The notes below the pieces were generated by a model that worked only from the letters and a program-made list of their open reading frames with translations, searched no databases and was not told the DNA's origin. A stretch of 64,000 nt of DNA. Source: JBBDMU01 sp040905685 (GTDB lineage: Bacteria; Bacteroidota; Rhodothermia; Balneolales; Natronogracilivirgulaceae). The position numbers and the translations under genes were made by a program. Below are positions 51,406-61,743 of this stretch, one piece after another (the stretch's first letter is position 1; each line of letters starts with the position of its first letter). The DNA lies in assembly GCA_040905685.1 (NCBI GenBank), contig JBBDRB010000055.1, positions 1 through 64,000 of the forward strand, in the 5' to 3' direction.

Positions 51406-53505
51406 ATGACATTTATTTCAACTAAACCTGACGCGAAGGTTACCTTAAAAGCAGCAAATTGCATCCGGATCCTTTCGGCCGCCATGGTGGAAAAAGCCAA
51501 ATCTGGTCACCCCGGCGGAGCCATGGGAGGTGCCGATTTCATGCATATCCTTTTCTCAGAGTTTTTGGTGTATGATCCCGAAAATCCCGCCTGGCCGCTC
51601 CGGGACCGGTTCTTTCTGGATCCCGGCCATATGTCACCCATGCTGTATTCCACACTGAGCCTGACGGGCGATTACAGCATGGACGATCTGAAAAATTTCA
51701 GGCAATGGGGCAGCACCACGCCCGGACACCCCGAGCGGGACATCAGCAGAAGGGTCGAAAATACATCGGGTCCCCTGGGCCAGGGCCATACCAATGCCGT
51801 AGGGGCGGCCATTACTGAACGATTTTTAGCAGACCGTTTCGGGGAATGGACAGCGCATAAGACCTATGCTTACCTATCCGACGGGGGCATACAGGAGGAG
51901 ATCTCCCAGGGGGCAGGCCGTATTGCCGGCTATCTTGGCCTGAGTAATCTCATCATGTTCTATGATTCAAACGACCTGCAGCTGTCCTCGGCTACCGAAG
52001 ACGTTACCAATGAGGATACGGCTAAAAAATATGAAGCCTGGGGATGGAAAACGATCACCATTGACGGCCACGATATTAATGAGATCCGTATGGCCCTGAA
52101 GCAGGCCCATAGTGAAAAAGATAAACCCACCCTTATTATCGGCAAAACGATCATGGGATGGGGCGCCGTGTCGGAAGACGGCCAAAGCATTGAACGTCAG
52201 TATCAGACTCACGGACAGCCGCTGAGCAAAGCCGGCGGATCATTTGAGGAAACAGTAAAAAATCTGGGAGGGGATCCCGGCGATCCTTTTCAGATTTTCC
52301 CTGAAGTCAGGGAACTCTATGGGGATGTCAATCAACGGAACACGGACCTTGTGGCCGCCCGGAAGAGAACGCAGCAGGACTGGGAGGAAGAAAACCCTGA
52401 ACTGGCCCTGAAACTGGAGCGGTTCCTGTCGGGAAAAAAACCGGACATCGATTATTCCAGGATCATCCAGGATCCGGGAACAGCCACCCGGGCAGCCTCT
52501 GCCAAAGTACTGTCCCACCTGGCAGACACGGCCGATAACATGATCGTCGCTTCAGCCGATCTGTCCAACAGTGATAAGACCGATGCTTTTCTGAAGAAGA
52601 CCACCAGCTTTAAAAAGGGAAATTTTTCGGGGGCCTTTCTTCAGGCCGGAGTCTCTGAGCTTACCATGGCCGCCATTGCCAACGGTATGGCCCTGCACGG
52701 AGGGGTGATCCCGGTATGCGCCACTTTTTTTGTGTTTTCTGATTTTATGAAACCGGCCGTCAGGCTGGCCGCTTTGATGGAACTGCCGGTCATCTATGTC
52801 TGGACCCATGACTCCTTCCGCGTCGGGGAAGACGGACCTACGCACCAGCCGGTAGAACAGGAAGCCCAGCTGCGGTTGCTGGAGCAATTGCAGAATCATT
52901 CGGGAAAAAGCAGTTTTCTGGCGCTGAGGCCGGCCGATGCCGAGGAAACCACCATAGCCTGGAAGCTGGCGCTCGACAATACAGAGGGTCCGTCAGCTTT
53001 GATATTATCCCGGCAGAACATCCATTCCCTGCCGGCCAAAACGGGGTCGGGTCGGGCAATTGATGCTGAAGAAGCTGCAAAAGGCGCTTATATTGTGAAG
53101 GAAAGCAAGGGATCGCCGGATGTTATCCTCCTGGCTAACGGCTCAGAAGTGGCCACGCTGATCGACGGGGCGGTCCGGCTCGAAGCAGAGAAACAGTTGA
53201 AGGTCCGCGTGGTGTCGGCCATCTCCGAGCGGTTATTCCGGTCTCAACCGGATAGTTATCAACAGCAGGTTTTACCCTACGGCAAACCGGTATTCGGGCT
53301 TACCTCCGGGTTGCCTGTTACGCTGCAGTCGCTGGTCGGTCCGTTTGGCAAATCGGTAGGTATGGAGCATTTCGGCTATTCGGCCCCTGCCGGAGTCCTT
53401 GATGAAAAACTGGGCTATACCGGCGGGAACGTCTATACCGGAGTCTTAGCCTATTTGAGCGAATACAAGCAACTTACGGCCAGGGCAATTAACGAGTTGT
53501 CCTGA
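51406..53505 (+). CDS. tkt: Transketolase
   Basis: 699 residues, full length. It transfers two-carbon units in the pentose phosphate pathway. Landmarks: KSGHPGGAMGGADFMHILFS (about 25-45), the thiamine-diphosphate region SDGGIQEEISQGAGRIAGYL (where E. coli has GDGCLMEG), FYDSNDLQLS, and the pyrimidine-binding half around VWTHDSFRVGEDGPTHQP. The SDGGIQEE form is the usual one in this group of bacteria. It lies alone after a 207-base AT-rich gap divergent to the HAD gene. Together with transaldolase and ribokinase in the window it serves pentose and uronate-derived carbon. Confidence 0.96.
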   Translation: MTFISTKPDAKVTLKAANCIRILSAAMVEKAKSGHPGGAMGGADFMHILFSEFLVYDPENPAWPLRDRFFLDPGHMSPMLYSTLSLTGDYSMDDLKNFRQWGSTTPGHPERDISRRVENTSGPLGQGHTNAVGAAITERFLADRFGEWTAHKTYAYLSDGGIQEEISQGAGRIAGYLGLSNLIMFYDSNDLQLSSATEDVTNEDTAKKYEAWGWKTITIDGHDINEIRMALKQAHSEKDKPTLIIGKTIMGWGAVSEDGQSIERQYQTHGQPLSKAGGSFEETVKNLGGDPGDPFQIFPEVRELYGDVNQRNTDLVAARKRTQQDWEEENPELALKLERFLSGKKPDIDYSRIIQDPGTATRAASAKVLSHLADTADNMIVASADLSNSDKTDAFLKKTTSFKKGNFSGAFLQAGVSELTMAAIANGMALHGGVIPVCATFFVFSDFMKPAVRLAALMELPVIYVWTHDSFRVGEDGPTHQPVEQEAQLRLLEQLQNHSGKSSFLALRPADAEETTIAWKLALDNTEGPSALILSRQNIHSLPAKTGSGRAIDAEEAAKGAYIVKESKGSPDVILLANGSEVATLIDGAVRLEAEKQLKVRVVSAISERLFRSQPDSYQQQVLPYGKPVFGLTSGLPVTLQSLVGPFGKSVGMEHFGYSAPAGVLDEKLGYTGGNVYTGVLAYLSEYKQLTARAINELS

Positions 53506-53542
53506 TCGGGTCCACCGTAGACACTTAACGGCACGGGAGGCG

Positions 53543-53842
53543 TTATTTTTTTTGTCCGCTGATGTCTTTCAGGAGTTTTTCGGCTTCGGCAATAAGATCT
53601 TCCGCTTTCTTCTGGGCTTCCTCAACGACAAGGTCCCCTTGCTTTTTGGCATCCGAAATCTGGCTTTCATGCCGGAGTTTTTCAATTAAATCACTGATAT
53701 CATCCAGGTAGCTGTTCAGCTGGTAGCTCAGCCTGTCTCTGGTATTAATGCCTTTATCCGGTGCAAACAGCATGCCGGCGAGAGATCCTAAAAATGCTCC
53801 GGCTATCAGGCCGAATGAAAATCCTTTTGTTGATTTGCCCAT
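53543..53842 (-). CDS. YtxH-domain protein
   Basis: 99 residues. An N-terminal hydrophobic stretch with GLIAGAFLGSLAGMLFAPDK is the YtxH signature, followed by a Lys/Glu-rich coiled-coil-like tail (AQKKAEDLIAEAEKLLKDIS). This family is membrane-anchored, often stress-related, and of unknown biochemical function. It converges with transketolase. Confidence 0.85.
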   Translation of the reverse strand: MGKSTKGFSFGLIAGAFLGSLAGMLFAPDKGINTRDRLSYQLNSYLDDISDLIEKLRHESQISDAKKQGDLVVEEAQKKAEDLIAEAEKLLKDISGQKK

Positions 53843-53947
53843 AAGATTTATTCTGAATTGGTGTGAAACTTAAACTTTCCTCAAACTTAAACGCTTTCCA
53901 TTTAAAAATTAACATAAATTTTTAATAAAAGATAAGATTAATCCCCG

Positions 53948-56900
53948 TCAGCCAATTAATTTTCTTTTAGAGAAGGACCTTCTTCTTTTTTTCGATATCC
54001 CTACCAAAATCACGGGTATGATGTATAAGGTGATCAGGGTAGCTGAGATCAGTCCGCCGATAACGGTTAAAGCCAGCGGGCCCCAGGTTTCCGATCCCGT
54101 TCCGGTTTGCAAAGCCAGGGGGATCATGGATCCTATGGTGGTCAGGGCTGTCAGCATGATTGGCCGGAACCGGCGCTTGGTAGCCTTTAAAAAATTCTCT
54201 GCATACACCTCATCAAGGTCATCGAATTTCGTTTGCTGATGGATATAATCCACCAGCACAATGCCATTATTAACCACAATGCCGACCAGAATAACCATTC
54301 CTATCCCTGCGGCCACACTGAAGGGAAATCCGGTGAGGAATAATATGGCATAGGAACCAAAAAATGCCAGTGGTATGGTGAACATAATGACAAAAGGATC
54401 GAGAAAATTCTCAAATAAAGCGGCCATGACCATATAGGTGAGCAGCAAGGCCATACAAAGGGCTATGATGAGGCTGAGCATTCCGCTGTCTTCCTCAGCC
54501 GTGGCCCCGGTGAATTCGTAGCGGTATCCGTCGGGCAAAACGACGACTTCCCCGAACAGGTCCATGATGTACTGCCGGTGTTCCGACGGAGATCCGCTGA
54601 CGCTGATATCAATATCCATCAGGGTTTCGCGGTCACGCCGGAAGATGCGTGACAGACTCTGCCCCTCGAAAAAAGCCCCTACACTTGAGGTTGAAATACG
54701 CTGATCCTCGTATTGAAAGACATCCAGGTCCAGCAAATCCTGCTGATTCATCCGGTATGATTCATCCAGGCGAAGCTGAATGGGTATTTCTCTTCCCTCA
54801 CTGATAAACTCCCCCACCAGGCTGCCCCGCGACTGCATGCCGAAGTTATTGGCCACTTCGCTGAACGAGGTCCCCATCCGGTTGACGGCCAACCGGTCAA
54901 TCATAAGCCGAAGCTCGGGCCGGTCGCTGTTTCTGGAGATGTTAACGGCGATGACCGTCGTATCCCTGAGCATGGCATGTTCGATCCGTTCGGAATATTC
55001 GTGCAAAACCCCGGCATCGGGTCCGATAAGGGAAACCCGTATATCGCCTTCCCCCCAGTTCCCCCTCCCCATTCTCAGGCCCCCCTGCATGGGCATGATC
55101 TGCAGCGTAACGCCCGGATAGACCAAATCGTTTCTCAGCCTTAGCGCCACATCATTGGAGGTGCCTTCCCGCTGGTCCTCATCAACCAGGTTTACGCTGA
55201 TCCGGCCCCGGTTGGTATCACTGGTGCGGCCGCTCTGGCCGATATTCGTGACCACGGTTACCACTTCCTCCACCTCCATCAGGCGCCTGGAAACATCCCG
55301 CATCACCGCCGCGGTGGTCTCCAGTTTGGATCCCGCCGGCAACTCGATGTTGATGTTGATCTGGTCGGAATCGGCCCGGGGAAAATACTCCGTTTCAATA
55401 GCCTGATTCAGGTAATAGATGGAGGTGAATATGGCGATAAGGGCCACAAGGCCGATGTACTTGTGATGCAACAGCCATTTCAGGGAAGTGACGTAAACGG
55501 ATTCCAGCTTCGAGAGCAAACGCAGGGTAAGGTTCTTTCTTTCGAAGCTTTTGGCCCTTAACAGCCGGGATGAAAATACAGGGATTAGAATAATGGATGT
55601 AATGAACGATATGGATATAGCCAGGCAGATGGTTAAAGCCAGGTCACGGGCTATCTGGCCGGTAAATCCTTCGATGGCCAGTATCGGAATGAAAACGGCC
55701 AGGGTAGTCAGCGTAGAACCCAACAGGGCTCCTTTCACTTCATTGGTGCCTTCCAGGGCGGCTTTAAAAGTGGATTTACCCTCTTCGAGTTTGGCGACAA
55801 CGCTGTCCAGCACCACAATGGAATTATCGACAAGGAGCCCGATCGCCAGCGCCAGTCCGGTAATGGACATGATATTGAGGGTGATGCCCGTGAACGACAT
55901 AGCGGCAAAGGTGCCGGCGATCGTGACCGGAATGCTCAGGGCTACCACCAGAGAGCTTCGCCAGCCGCCTAAAAAGATAAGCAGCATTACAATCACCAGG
56001 AACAGGGCCTGTACGGCCGAGTTGGACAGATTGGTGATGGAAGATTCAATCGTCTTGCCTTCATTGCTCAGAACCTGAAGGGAGACGCCGTGCGGCAGCC
56101 GCCCGGCCATTAAATGTATCTCCGCTAATACGGCCTCGGTAACATCCAGTGTATTGGCATCCGATTGCTTTTGGATCTCAAGGGTGACGCTGTTGTTCCC
56201 GTTCACCTCAACGAAACTTGAGATATCGGCAAAACTATCTTCAACCCTGGCCACATGCTCAACACGGACCGGACGGCCCTCTTCATCAATGCGGATGATG
56301 GTGTTCCGTATCTGGTCAATATCCTCATAAATGGATTGGGCGCGGACGCTGTAGCTGCGCCGGCCGGCTATCAGGTTCCCGATGGGGACCTGGGTATTAT
56401 TGTTTCGTATGGCATTTTGGACCTCGGTGGGGTTAACCTGGTGACGGGACATATCGAGGCGATCCAGATCGACATAAACCGTACGCTGCAGTCCGCCGCG
56501 GGTGTCGGCCGAGGCTACGCCTTCGAGCCGCTCAAATTGCGGCTCAATAACCTCGAGGGCCAGGTTCCTAAGTTCATCCAACCCCCGGGTGTTGCCCTCC
56601 AGGCTAAGGCGCATGATGGGAAAATTTTCAGGATCAAACTGGAAAACCGACGGTTCGGAAGCATCGCGGGGCAACGTATTGCGGATCCGGTCAATACCTT
56701 CACGCACATCAAGTTCTACCCTGCGCACGTTTATCCCCTCTTTCAGCCTGAGAATGATAAAAACACTCCCGTTGTTGACGTTAGAATCCATACTCACCAC
56801 CCCGTCTATGGAGGCCAAAACCCCCTCAACGGGCCTGACGATCAAATTGTTCATATCATCCGGGGGAACATCGGAATAGCCGATGGAAACGGCAACCACC

Positions 56901-57049
56901 GGGATTTGGATAGAAGGCAGCAGGGTCACTTTAAGCCGGCTTAGTGAAAACAGGCCGAAGGCAATGATCAGCAGGGTTACCATGACGATGGTGACCGGAC
57001 GCTTCAGCAGGGAATCAACCAGGCCGGGTTTTACAGGGAAGGTCTTCAT
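53948..57049 (-). CDS. RND efflux permease B (HAE1 family)
   Basis: 1033 residues, full length for an AcrB-like inner-membrane proton-drug antiporter, with two transmembrane blocks of six segments and two large periplasmic loops. Characteristic: FGLFSLSRLKVTLLPSIQIP near the start, GLLVDNSIVVLDSVVAKLEE in TM4 (one Asp of the proton relay followed by Asn) and NNGIVLVDYIHQQ near TM11. It pairs with permease A upstream; the start codon overlaps the stop of A by four bases. The two-permease arrangement recalls MdtB/MdtC, so A and B may form a mixed trimer. Confidence 0.95.
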   Translation of the reverse strand: MKTFPVKPGLVDSLLKRPVTIVMVTLLIIAFGLFSLSRLKVTLLPSIQIPVVAVSIGYSDVPPDDMNNLIVRPVEGVLASIDGVVSMDSNVNNGSVFIILRLKEGINVRRVELDVREGIDRIRNTLPRDASEPSVFQFDPENFPIMRLSLEGNTRGLDELRNLALEVIEPQFERLEGVASADTRGGLQRTVYVDLDRLDMSRHQVNPTEVQNAIRNNNTQVPIGNLIAGRRSYSVRAQSIYEDIDQIRNTIIRIDEEGRPVRVEHVARVEDSFADISSFVEVNGNNSVTLEIQKQSDANTLDVTEAVLAEIHLMAGRLPHGVSLQVLSNEGKTIESSITNLSNSAVQALFLVIVMLLIFLGGWRSSLVVALSIPVTIAGTFAAMSFTGITLNIMSITGLALAIGLLVDNSIVVLDSVVAKLEEGKSTFKAALEGTNEVKGALLGSTLTTLAVFIPILAIEGFTGQIARDLALTICLAISISFITSIILIPVFSSRLLRAKSFERKNLTLRLLSKLESVYVTSLKWLLHHKYIGLVALIAIFTSIYYLNQAIETEYFPRADSDQININIELPAGSKLETTAAVMRDVSRRLMEVEEVVTVVTNIGQSGRTSDTNRGRISVNLVDEDQREGTSNDVALRLRNDLVYPGVTLQIMPMQGGLRMGRGNWGEGDIRVSLIGPDAGVLHEYSERIEHAMLRDTTVIAVNISRNSDRPELRLMIDRLAVNRMGTSFSEVANNFGMQSRGSLVGEFISEGREIPIQLRLDESYRMNQQDLLDLDVFQYEDQRISTSSVGAFFEGQSLSRIFRRDRETLMDIDISVSGSPSEHRQYIMDLFGEVVVLPDGYRYEFTGATAEEDSGMLSLIIALCMALLLTYMVMAALFENFLDPFVIMFTIPLAFFGSYAILFLTGFPFSVAAGIGMVILVGIVVNNGIVLVDYIHQQTKFDDLDEVYAENFLKATKRRFRPIMLTALTTIGSMIPLALQTGTGSETWGPLALTVIGGLISATLITLYIIPVILVGISKKRRRSFSKRKLIG

Positions 57050-60000
57050 GAGGATGTCTCGTTGGCGATGCTGCGGTTGATCAGGTAGTACATGCAGGGT
57101 ACCACCAGCAGCATAAGCAGGGTTGACATGGTTAAGCCTCCGATCACCGTTCGGGCCATGGGGCTCCAGGTCTCGGCCCCGGAACCGAGTTCAAGCGCCA
57201 GGGGCACCATGGCCAGGATGGTCGTAGCCGCGGTCATAAGAATAGGCCGCAGCCTTCTCGACGCTCCCCTGGCAACGGCTTCTTTCCGTTCCATACCCCG
57301 TGCCTGCAGCAATTTGATGTAATCGATCATGACAATACCGTTGTTCACTACAATGCCTGAAAGCAGGATAAGGCCAACCATGGCCGTCACGCTTACCGGC
57401 GTGGCGGTGATCCAAAGCATAATCAGCACCCCCGTCAGGGCCAGCGGTATGGTCATAATGATGACAAAAGGTTCAAGCAGGCTTTCAAATTGCGAGGCCA
57501 TAACCATGTAGGCTAATATCCCCGCAATAAGGAAGGCAATCATCAGGTAATAAAACGATTCCTGCTGCTCCTCTGCCGTGCCTCCGATCTCATAGCGGTA
57601 CCCCTCCGGCCAGTTTATCTGATTAAGGAAATTTCTGGCCTCTTCCGTTCCCTGTTTCAGGTCAATGCCGGACAGGTCGGCCTGAATTTCCGTTACCCGC
57701 TCCTGATTGATCCTCAGGATATTGGACGGACCGCTATAGCGTTCGATTCGGGCCAGGTTGCTTAAGGGCATCCACTGTCCGGCGGAGTTCCGTATTTGGA
57801 TATTTTCCAGGGCGTCGGACGTGCTGCGCTGACGGACATCCAGCTGGACCAGGACCTGGAATTCCACGCCCTGGTTTACCAGAGAAGTCGCTCTGTTGCC
57901 CTGAACGTTATTGCTGATAATATTTGCCACCTGAGTGGAGGTCAGTCCATTGCGGGAGATACGTTCCCGGTCCATGACCACCCTGAGCTCGGGCCTTCCC
58001 CGGTCGCCGCTGCTGGCAACATTGACAAATCCCGCAAGATGATCCAGCCCCCGGCTGATGACGGAAGCCATATCGGTTCTTGTCTCCTGATCAAATCCGA
58101 AAACCTGGACTATGAGTCCGTCGTTTCCTTCCGGATTCAGCGGGTTTTCCCGTACTTCGGTGATCTGGGCTCCCGGTACCTCCCGTAACGACTCGAGAAT
58201 GGCCGAGGTGATCTCAAACTGGGACCGGCTGCGTTCGTTGCGGGGAACCAGCTCAATGCGGACCATACCGCGGTTCCCTCCCGGATTCTCGGCCCCTTCG
58301 ACGCCTTTTTTATCGCCGTAATCCGAGACCATGAGCCGCGCTTCGGGCACCTGATCCCGAATGATGGCCTCCACCTGATAAATGGTATTTTCCAGTTCGA
58401 ACAGGTTTACGCCAGGCTCCCTTTCCACACTGAGGGCAAAGGCGCTCTCATCCACCGGTGGAAAGAATTCCCCTCCCAGCTGTTGAAATACAGGCAAAGT
58501 GACCGCAAATAAGATTATGGCGGTTAATATGACCCAAAATGACTTGTCGAGCAGGCTGTCAAGCAGGCTGGAATATACGGCGTCAAGCTTTTCAAAACCA
58601 CGCTGAAACCGGTCTCCCATCCGGCTGAAAAAGTTTTTTGCCATCCAGCCGGTCTTCTGCAGCGGGATCCATACAGCCTGAAGCAGAAACAGGGAAAACT
58701 GCGGAACGGCGCCCAGCAGACGGGTAACGGCAGACCGGCTTCTGAATTGGGCCAAACGGGCGGACGCCCCGGTCAACCTGCCGGGCCGGCCTTTGATGGC
58801 GGAGGTCACCAGCCGTGAGCTCAGCAATGGAATAAGGGTCACGGCTGCAAGAGACGACATGATCAGGGCAAACGAGATGGTAAGGGCAAGGTCACGGAAC
58901 AGGAAGCCGGCAATTCCCGGAACAAACAGGACCGGCAAAAAGACCACCAGTGTCGTTAGCGTGGAAACGACGACGGGCATGATAACCTCCTGAGCGCCGA
59001 GAACGGCTGCAGACTGGCTGTCATGACCGTTCTCCCGCAGCCGGAATATGTTCTCCAGAACCACCACAGCATTATCCACTACCAATCCGACGGCCAGGGT
59101 CAGCCCGGAAAGGGAAATGACATTGAGGCTCACATCGGCGAAATGCATGATGCTGAATGTCGTTATAATGGAAACAGGAATGGATATGGCAATGACCAAA
59201 GCAGACCGGCCGCTGCGCAGGAACAGAAGGAGAATGATGATCACCAGGATCACGGCCTGCAGGCCGGTCATATACAGATTCCTTAGCGACACCTTGATGA
59301 AATCGGCCCGGTTGGTGAGCACTTCCAGCTGCACATCGGAAGGCAGGGTCGCCCGCAGGTCATCAAGGTTTTCCATCAGATTAGCGGCAACGGTCACTAC
59401 ATTGGCATCGCTTTGGCGGTAAATATTCAGTATCAGACCCCTTTCGCCGTCGACATGCACGTTGCCGATGGGTTGGGCAATACCGTCTTCTATATCGGCA
59501 ACATCGCTGAGTTTCACGAAACGTCCGTCTTCGAGCCCAATCACGGCGTTGCCTATTTCCTGCGCATTTTTGAACTCGCCAATGGTCCTCAGCGAATAGA
59601 CCGTCTGGCCTTCGGTAAGTTCCCCGGCCGGAACCTGTACATTCTCACTGCTGAGGGTACCGGCAATCGAGCCGAGATCCAGGTTATGCGCCAGAAGGGC
59701 TTCATTCCTGAGCGTTACATTGATCTGACGCTCCAGTCCGCCGGATGTGGTGGCCGAGGCAATGCCTTCGATGCGCTCAATACGCTGCTCGAGCTGTTCA
59801 ACGGCAATGGTGCGCAGGTCACGCGGACTCCGGGTGTTCGAGGAAAGCGTCAGTACGATGACAGGCTCCTGATTGGGATCGTAAGAGAAGATAATCGGGG
59901 ATTCGGCATCCCTGGGTAGGGCCCGCCGTGCCGAATCAACCTGTTTGCGTACATCCGATTCGGCAATGAACAGATCGGTGCCCCATTTGAAATACAATTT

Positions 60001-60276
60001 TACGACCGAAGCGCCCTGGTTGGACAGGGAACGTACCCTGGATAAACCGCTCACGGTGCCTACACTTTCTTCCAGCGGACGCGTAATGAGGGTTTCCATA
60101 TCTTCAGGCGCTACACCGTCATAGGTGGTATAGACAGTGATGGTCGGAAAGGATACGTCAGGATACAGGTTCAAACGCAGCTGATTGAGCCCATAGATGC
60201 CGAATCCGATCAGGATGAGGGATATCATGATAAAAGTTACGGGCCGCTTGACGGCCAGTGCCGGTAAATTTCTCAT
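57046..60276 (-). CDS. RND efflux permease A (HAE1 family)
   Basis: 1076 residues. AcrB-like landmarks: MISLILIGFGIYGLNQLRLN, TRPLEESVGTVSGLSRVRS, GLVVDNAVVVLENIFRLREN in TM4 and SGIVVNNGIVMIDYIKLLQA near TM11. Compared with permease B it has a longer cytoplasmic/periplasmic linker between the two halves (about 495-570, with SAIKGRPGRLTGASARLAQF). Second gene of the MFP-A-B operon, starting two bases after the membrane fusion gene's stop. The outer-membrane channel (TolC-like) is not in the window. Confidence 0.95.
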   Translation of the reverse strand: MRNLPALAVKRPVTFIMISLILIGFGIYGLNQLRLNLYPDVSFPTITVYTTYDGVAPEDMETLITRPLEESVGTVSGLSRVRSLSNQGASVVKLYFKWGTDLFIAESDVRKQVDSARRALPRDAESPIIFSYDPNQEPVIVLTLSSNTRSPRDLRTIAVEQLEQRIERIEGIASATTSGGLERQINVTLRNEALLAHNLDLGSIAGTLSSENVQVPAGELTEGQTVYSLRTIGEFKNAQEIGNAVIGLEDGRFVKLSDVADIEDGIAQPIGNVHVDGERGLILNIYRQSDANVVTVAANLMENLDDLRATLPSDVQLEVLTNRADFIKVSLRNLYMTGLQAVILVIIILLLFLRSGRSALVIAISIPVSIITTFSIMHFADVSLNVISLSGLTLAVGLVVDNAVVVLENIFRLRENGHDSQSAAVLGAQEVIMPVVVSTLTTLVVFLPVLFVPGIAGFLFRDLALTISFALIMSSLAAVTLIPLLSSRLVTSAIKGRPGRLTGASARLAQFRSRSAVTRLLGAVPQFSLFLLQAVWIPLQKTGWMAKNFFSRMGDRFQRGFEKLDAVYSSLLDSLLDKSFWVILTAIILFAVTLPVFQQLGGEFFPPVDESAFALSVEREPGVNLFELENTIYQVEAIIRDQVPEARLMVSDYGDKKGVEGAENPGGNRGMVRIELVPRNERSRSQFEITSAILESLREVPGAQITEVRENPLNPEGNDGLIVQVFGFDQETRTDMASVISRGLDHLAGFVNVASSGDRGRPELRVVMDRERISRNGLTSTQVANIISNNVQGNRATSLVNQGVEFQVLVQLDVRQRSTSDALENIQIRNSAGQWMPLSNLARIERYSGPSNILRINQERVTEIQADLSGIDLKQGTEEARNFLNQINWPEGYRYEIGGTAEEQQESFYYLMIAFLIAGILAYMVMASQFESLLEPFVIIMTIPLALTGVLIMLWITATPVSVTAMVGLILLSGIVVNNGIVMIDYIKLLQARGMERKEAVARGASRRLRPILMTAATTILAMVPLALELGSGAETWSPMARTVIGGLTMSTLLMLLVVPCMYYLINRSIANETSS

Positions 60277-60278
60277 CG

Positions 60279-61556
60279 TTATTGCCTTCTGTTGATGCCT
60301 GAATCGCTCCTGTTCCGGCTTGTCGTGTCGGAGCCGGTCTCCTCGTCCGGAGACTCGTCCGCCCCGGGGAAACCAATCTGATTTCGCTCCAGAGTGGCGG
60401 GCCTTACCCTTGCGCGATCCTCAAGACCGGCCTGACCCGTAATAATAAGCTGTTCGCCCTCTTCCAGTCCACCGAGTACTTCGATCCGGTCGCCCTGCTG
60501 AATGCCCAGCTCGAGATCCCTTCGTGAGGCCAGGGTATCGCCCTCGACGATGAAAGCCGAATAGGTCCGCTCAAGCTGTATGCTGTTGGATTCGGGATCG
60601 ATCACCGTTTGCACACTTTCGATCAGGGCAATACGAGGGATGATGACGGCATTGGCCCTGGTCTCAATGTATATTCTCGCCTCGGTCAGGGCCCCCGGGA
60701 ATAATTCACCCCCGGTTTGGGAAACACTGACCACCACCTGCCCCAGGCCGGAAACCTCGTCCACGTCAGGGCTTTTCCGGGTAATGACCCCATTTGAGGT
60801 AAATTCCGAATCGCCGGAATTCCGGATATCCACGGTCTGGTTTATGCGGGTTTCCCTCCAGTCGCGCATGGGAAGATATAACCTGATCTCATAGCCGGCC
60901 AGATTGGCAATCTCAAACATGGGCTGTCCGCTGCTGGCGATATCCCCCTCCGCGACCATCCGGTCTGTTATCACGCCGTTCACCGGCGAGCGGATTTCGG
61001 TCCGCTTCAGGTTTTCCGCACTTTGGGTAAGCGAGGCAAGGGAAGCCTCATAGGCCGCCACGCTGCTGCGGTAGGCGGCCCGGCTGTCATCGTATTCGGA
61101 AGCGCTCAGCAGCTGCCGGTTATATAGCTCGCTTTGCCGTCCAAAGGCTATACTGTCCCTCTCCATGGTAATTTCACGCTGCCGGTGTTCGGCCCGGTCC
61201 CTTCGAAGCTGGTCACGATACGATACATCGTACAAACGCGCAATGATCTGTCCGGCCGACACCGTATCGCCCAGATCAGCTTCGATGGTCATGACCCGTT
61301 CACTGAGCTGGGGGTTGATGCTGACCATGTCCTGAGCCCTGACGGTCCCGAACGAACGGATTTGCCGGGAGATCTCCGAACGTTCAACATCCGACACCTC
61401 CACGGAAGTCCCCCGGTCAGTGTTTCCGCCCCCCGAACCAAAAGGCGGTGACTGGTCGTCTTCCGATCCACTGCAGGATACGATGACAGCTGCGAAAAGT
61501 AGTAACAAGATATTTTTTAGCACGTTCGGGGAAACTTGAGTGGTTTTAATTGACAT
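60279..61556 (-). CDS. Efflux membrane fusion protein (RND adaptor), lipoprotein
   Basis: 425 residues with lipobox AVIVSC. HlyD/AcrA-type architecture: lipoyl half (IRSFGTVRAQDMVSINPQLS, then EADLGDTVSAGQIIARLYDV), a coiled-coil hairpin (about 100-200, rich in Arg/Glu/Ala), the second lipoyl half (IRSPVNGVITDRMVAEGDI), and beta-barrel/membrane-proximal domains ending in a disordered Ser/Asp/Arg tail. First gene of the efflux operon, it bridges the RND pump to an outer-membrane channel. It is divergent from transaldolase over a 187-base AT-rich gap. Confidence 0.94.
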   Translation of the reverse strand: MSIKTTQVSPNVLKNILLLLFAAVIVSCSGSEDDQSPPFGSGGGNTDRGTSVEVSDVERSEISRQIRSFGTVRAQDMVSINPQLSERVMTIEADLGDTVSAGQIIARLYDVSYRDQLRRDRAEHRQREITMERDSIAFGRQSELYNRQLLSASEYDDSRAAYRSSVAAYEASLASLTQSAENLKRTEIRSPVNGVITDRMVAEGDIASSGQPMFEIANLAGYEIRLYLPMRDWRETRINQTVDIRNSGDSEFTSNGVITRKSPDVDEVSGLGQVVVSVSQTGGELFPGALTEARIYIETRANAVIIPRIALIESVQTVIDPESNSIQLERTYSAFIVEGDTLASRRDLELGIQQGDRIEVLGGLEEGEQLIITGQAGLEDRARVRPATLERNQIGFPGADESPDEETGSDTTSRNRSDSGINRRQ

Positions 61557-61743
61557 AAAGTAAATGTACGGGAGAAATTGGTATTTTGACGGGACGAATG
61601 GTCAAAGGTTTCCTTGAAACGTTTTGTTTAATAACCTTTTACATATAATGCAGCCTTCTTCAGGCAGGACGGGTCTTTCTTCAGGAAAATAGGTATCTTA
61701 TGAATGCGTTTTCACCTATTATCTTTAATGCTAATTACTGACC

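Noticed and set aside
53902..53925. Inverted repeat TTAAAAATT/AATTTTTAA between YtxH and permease B genes
   Set aside because: All A/T stem of nine pairs in an AT-rich gap; too weak to call a terminator.
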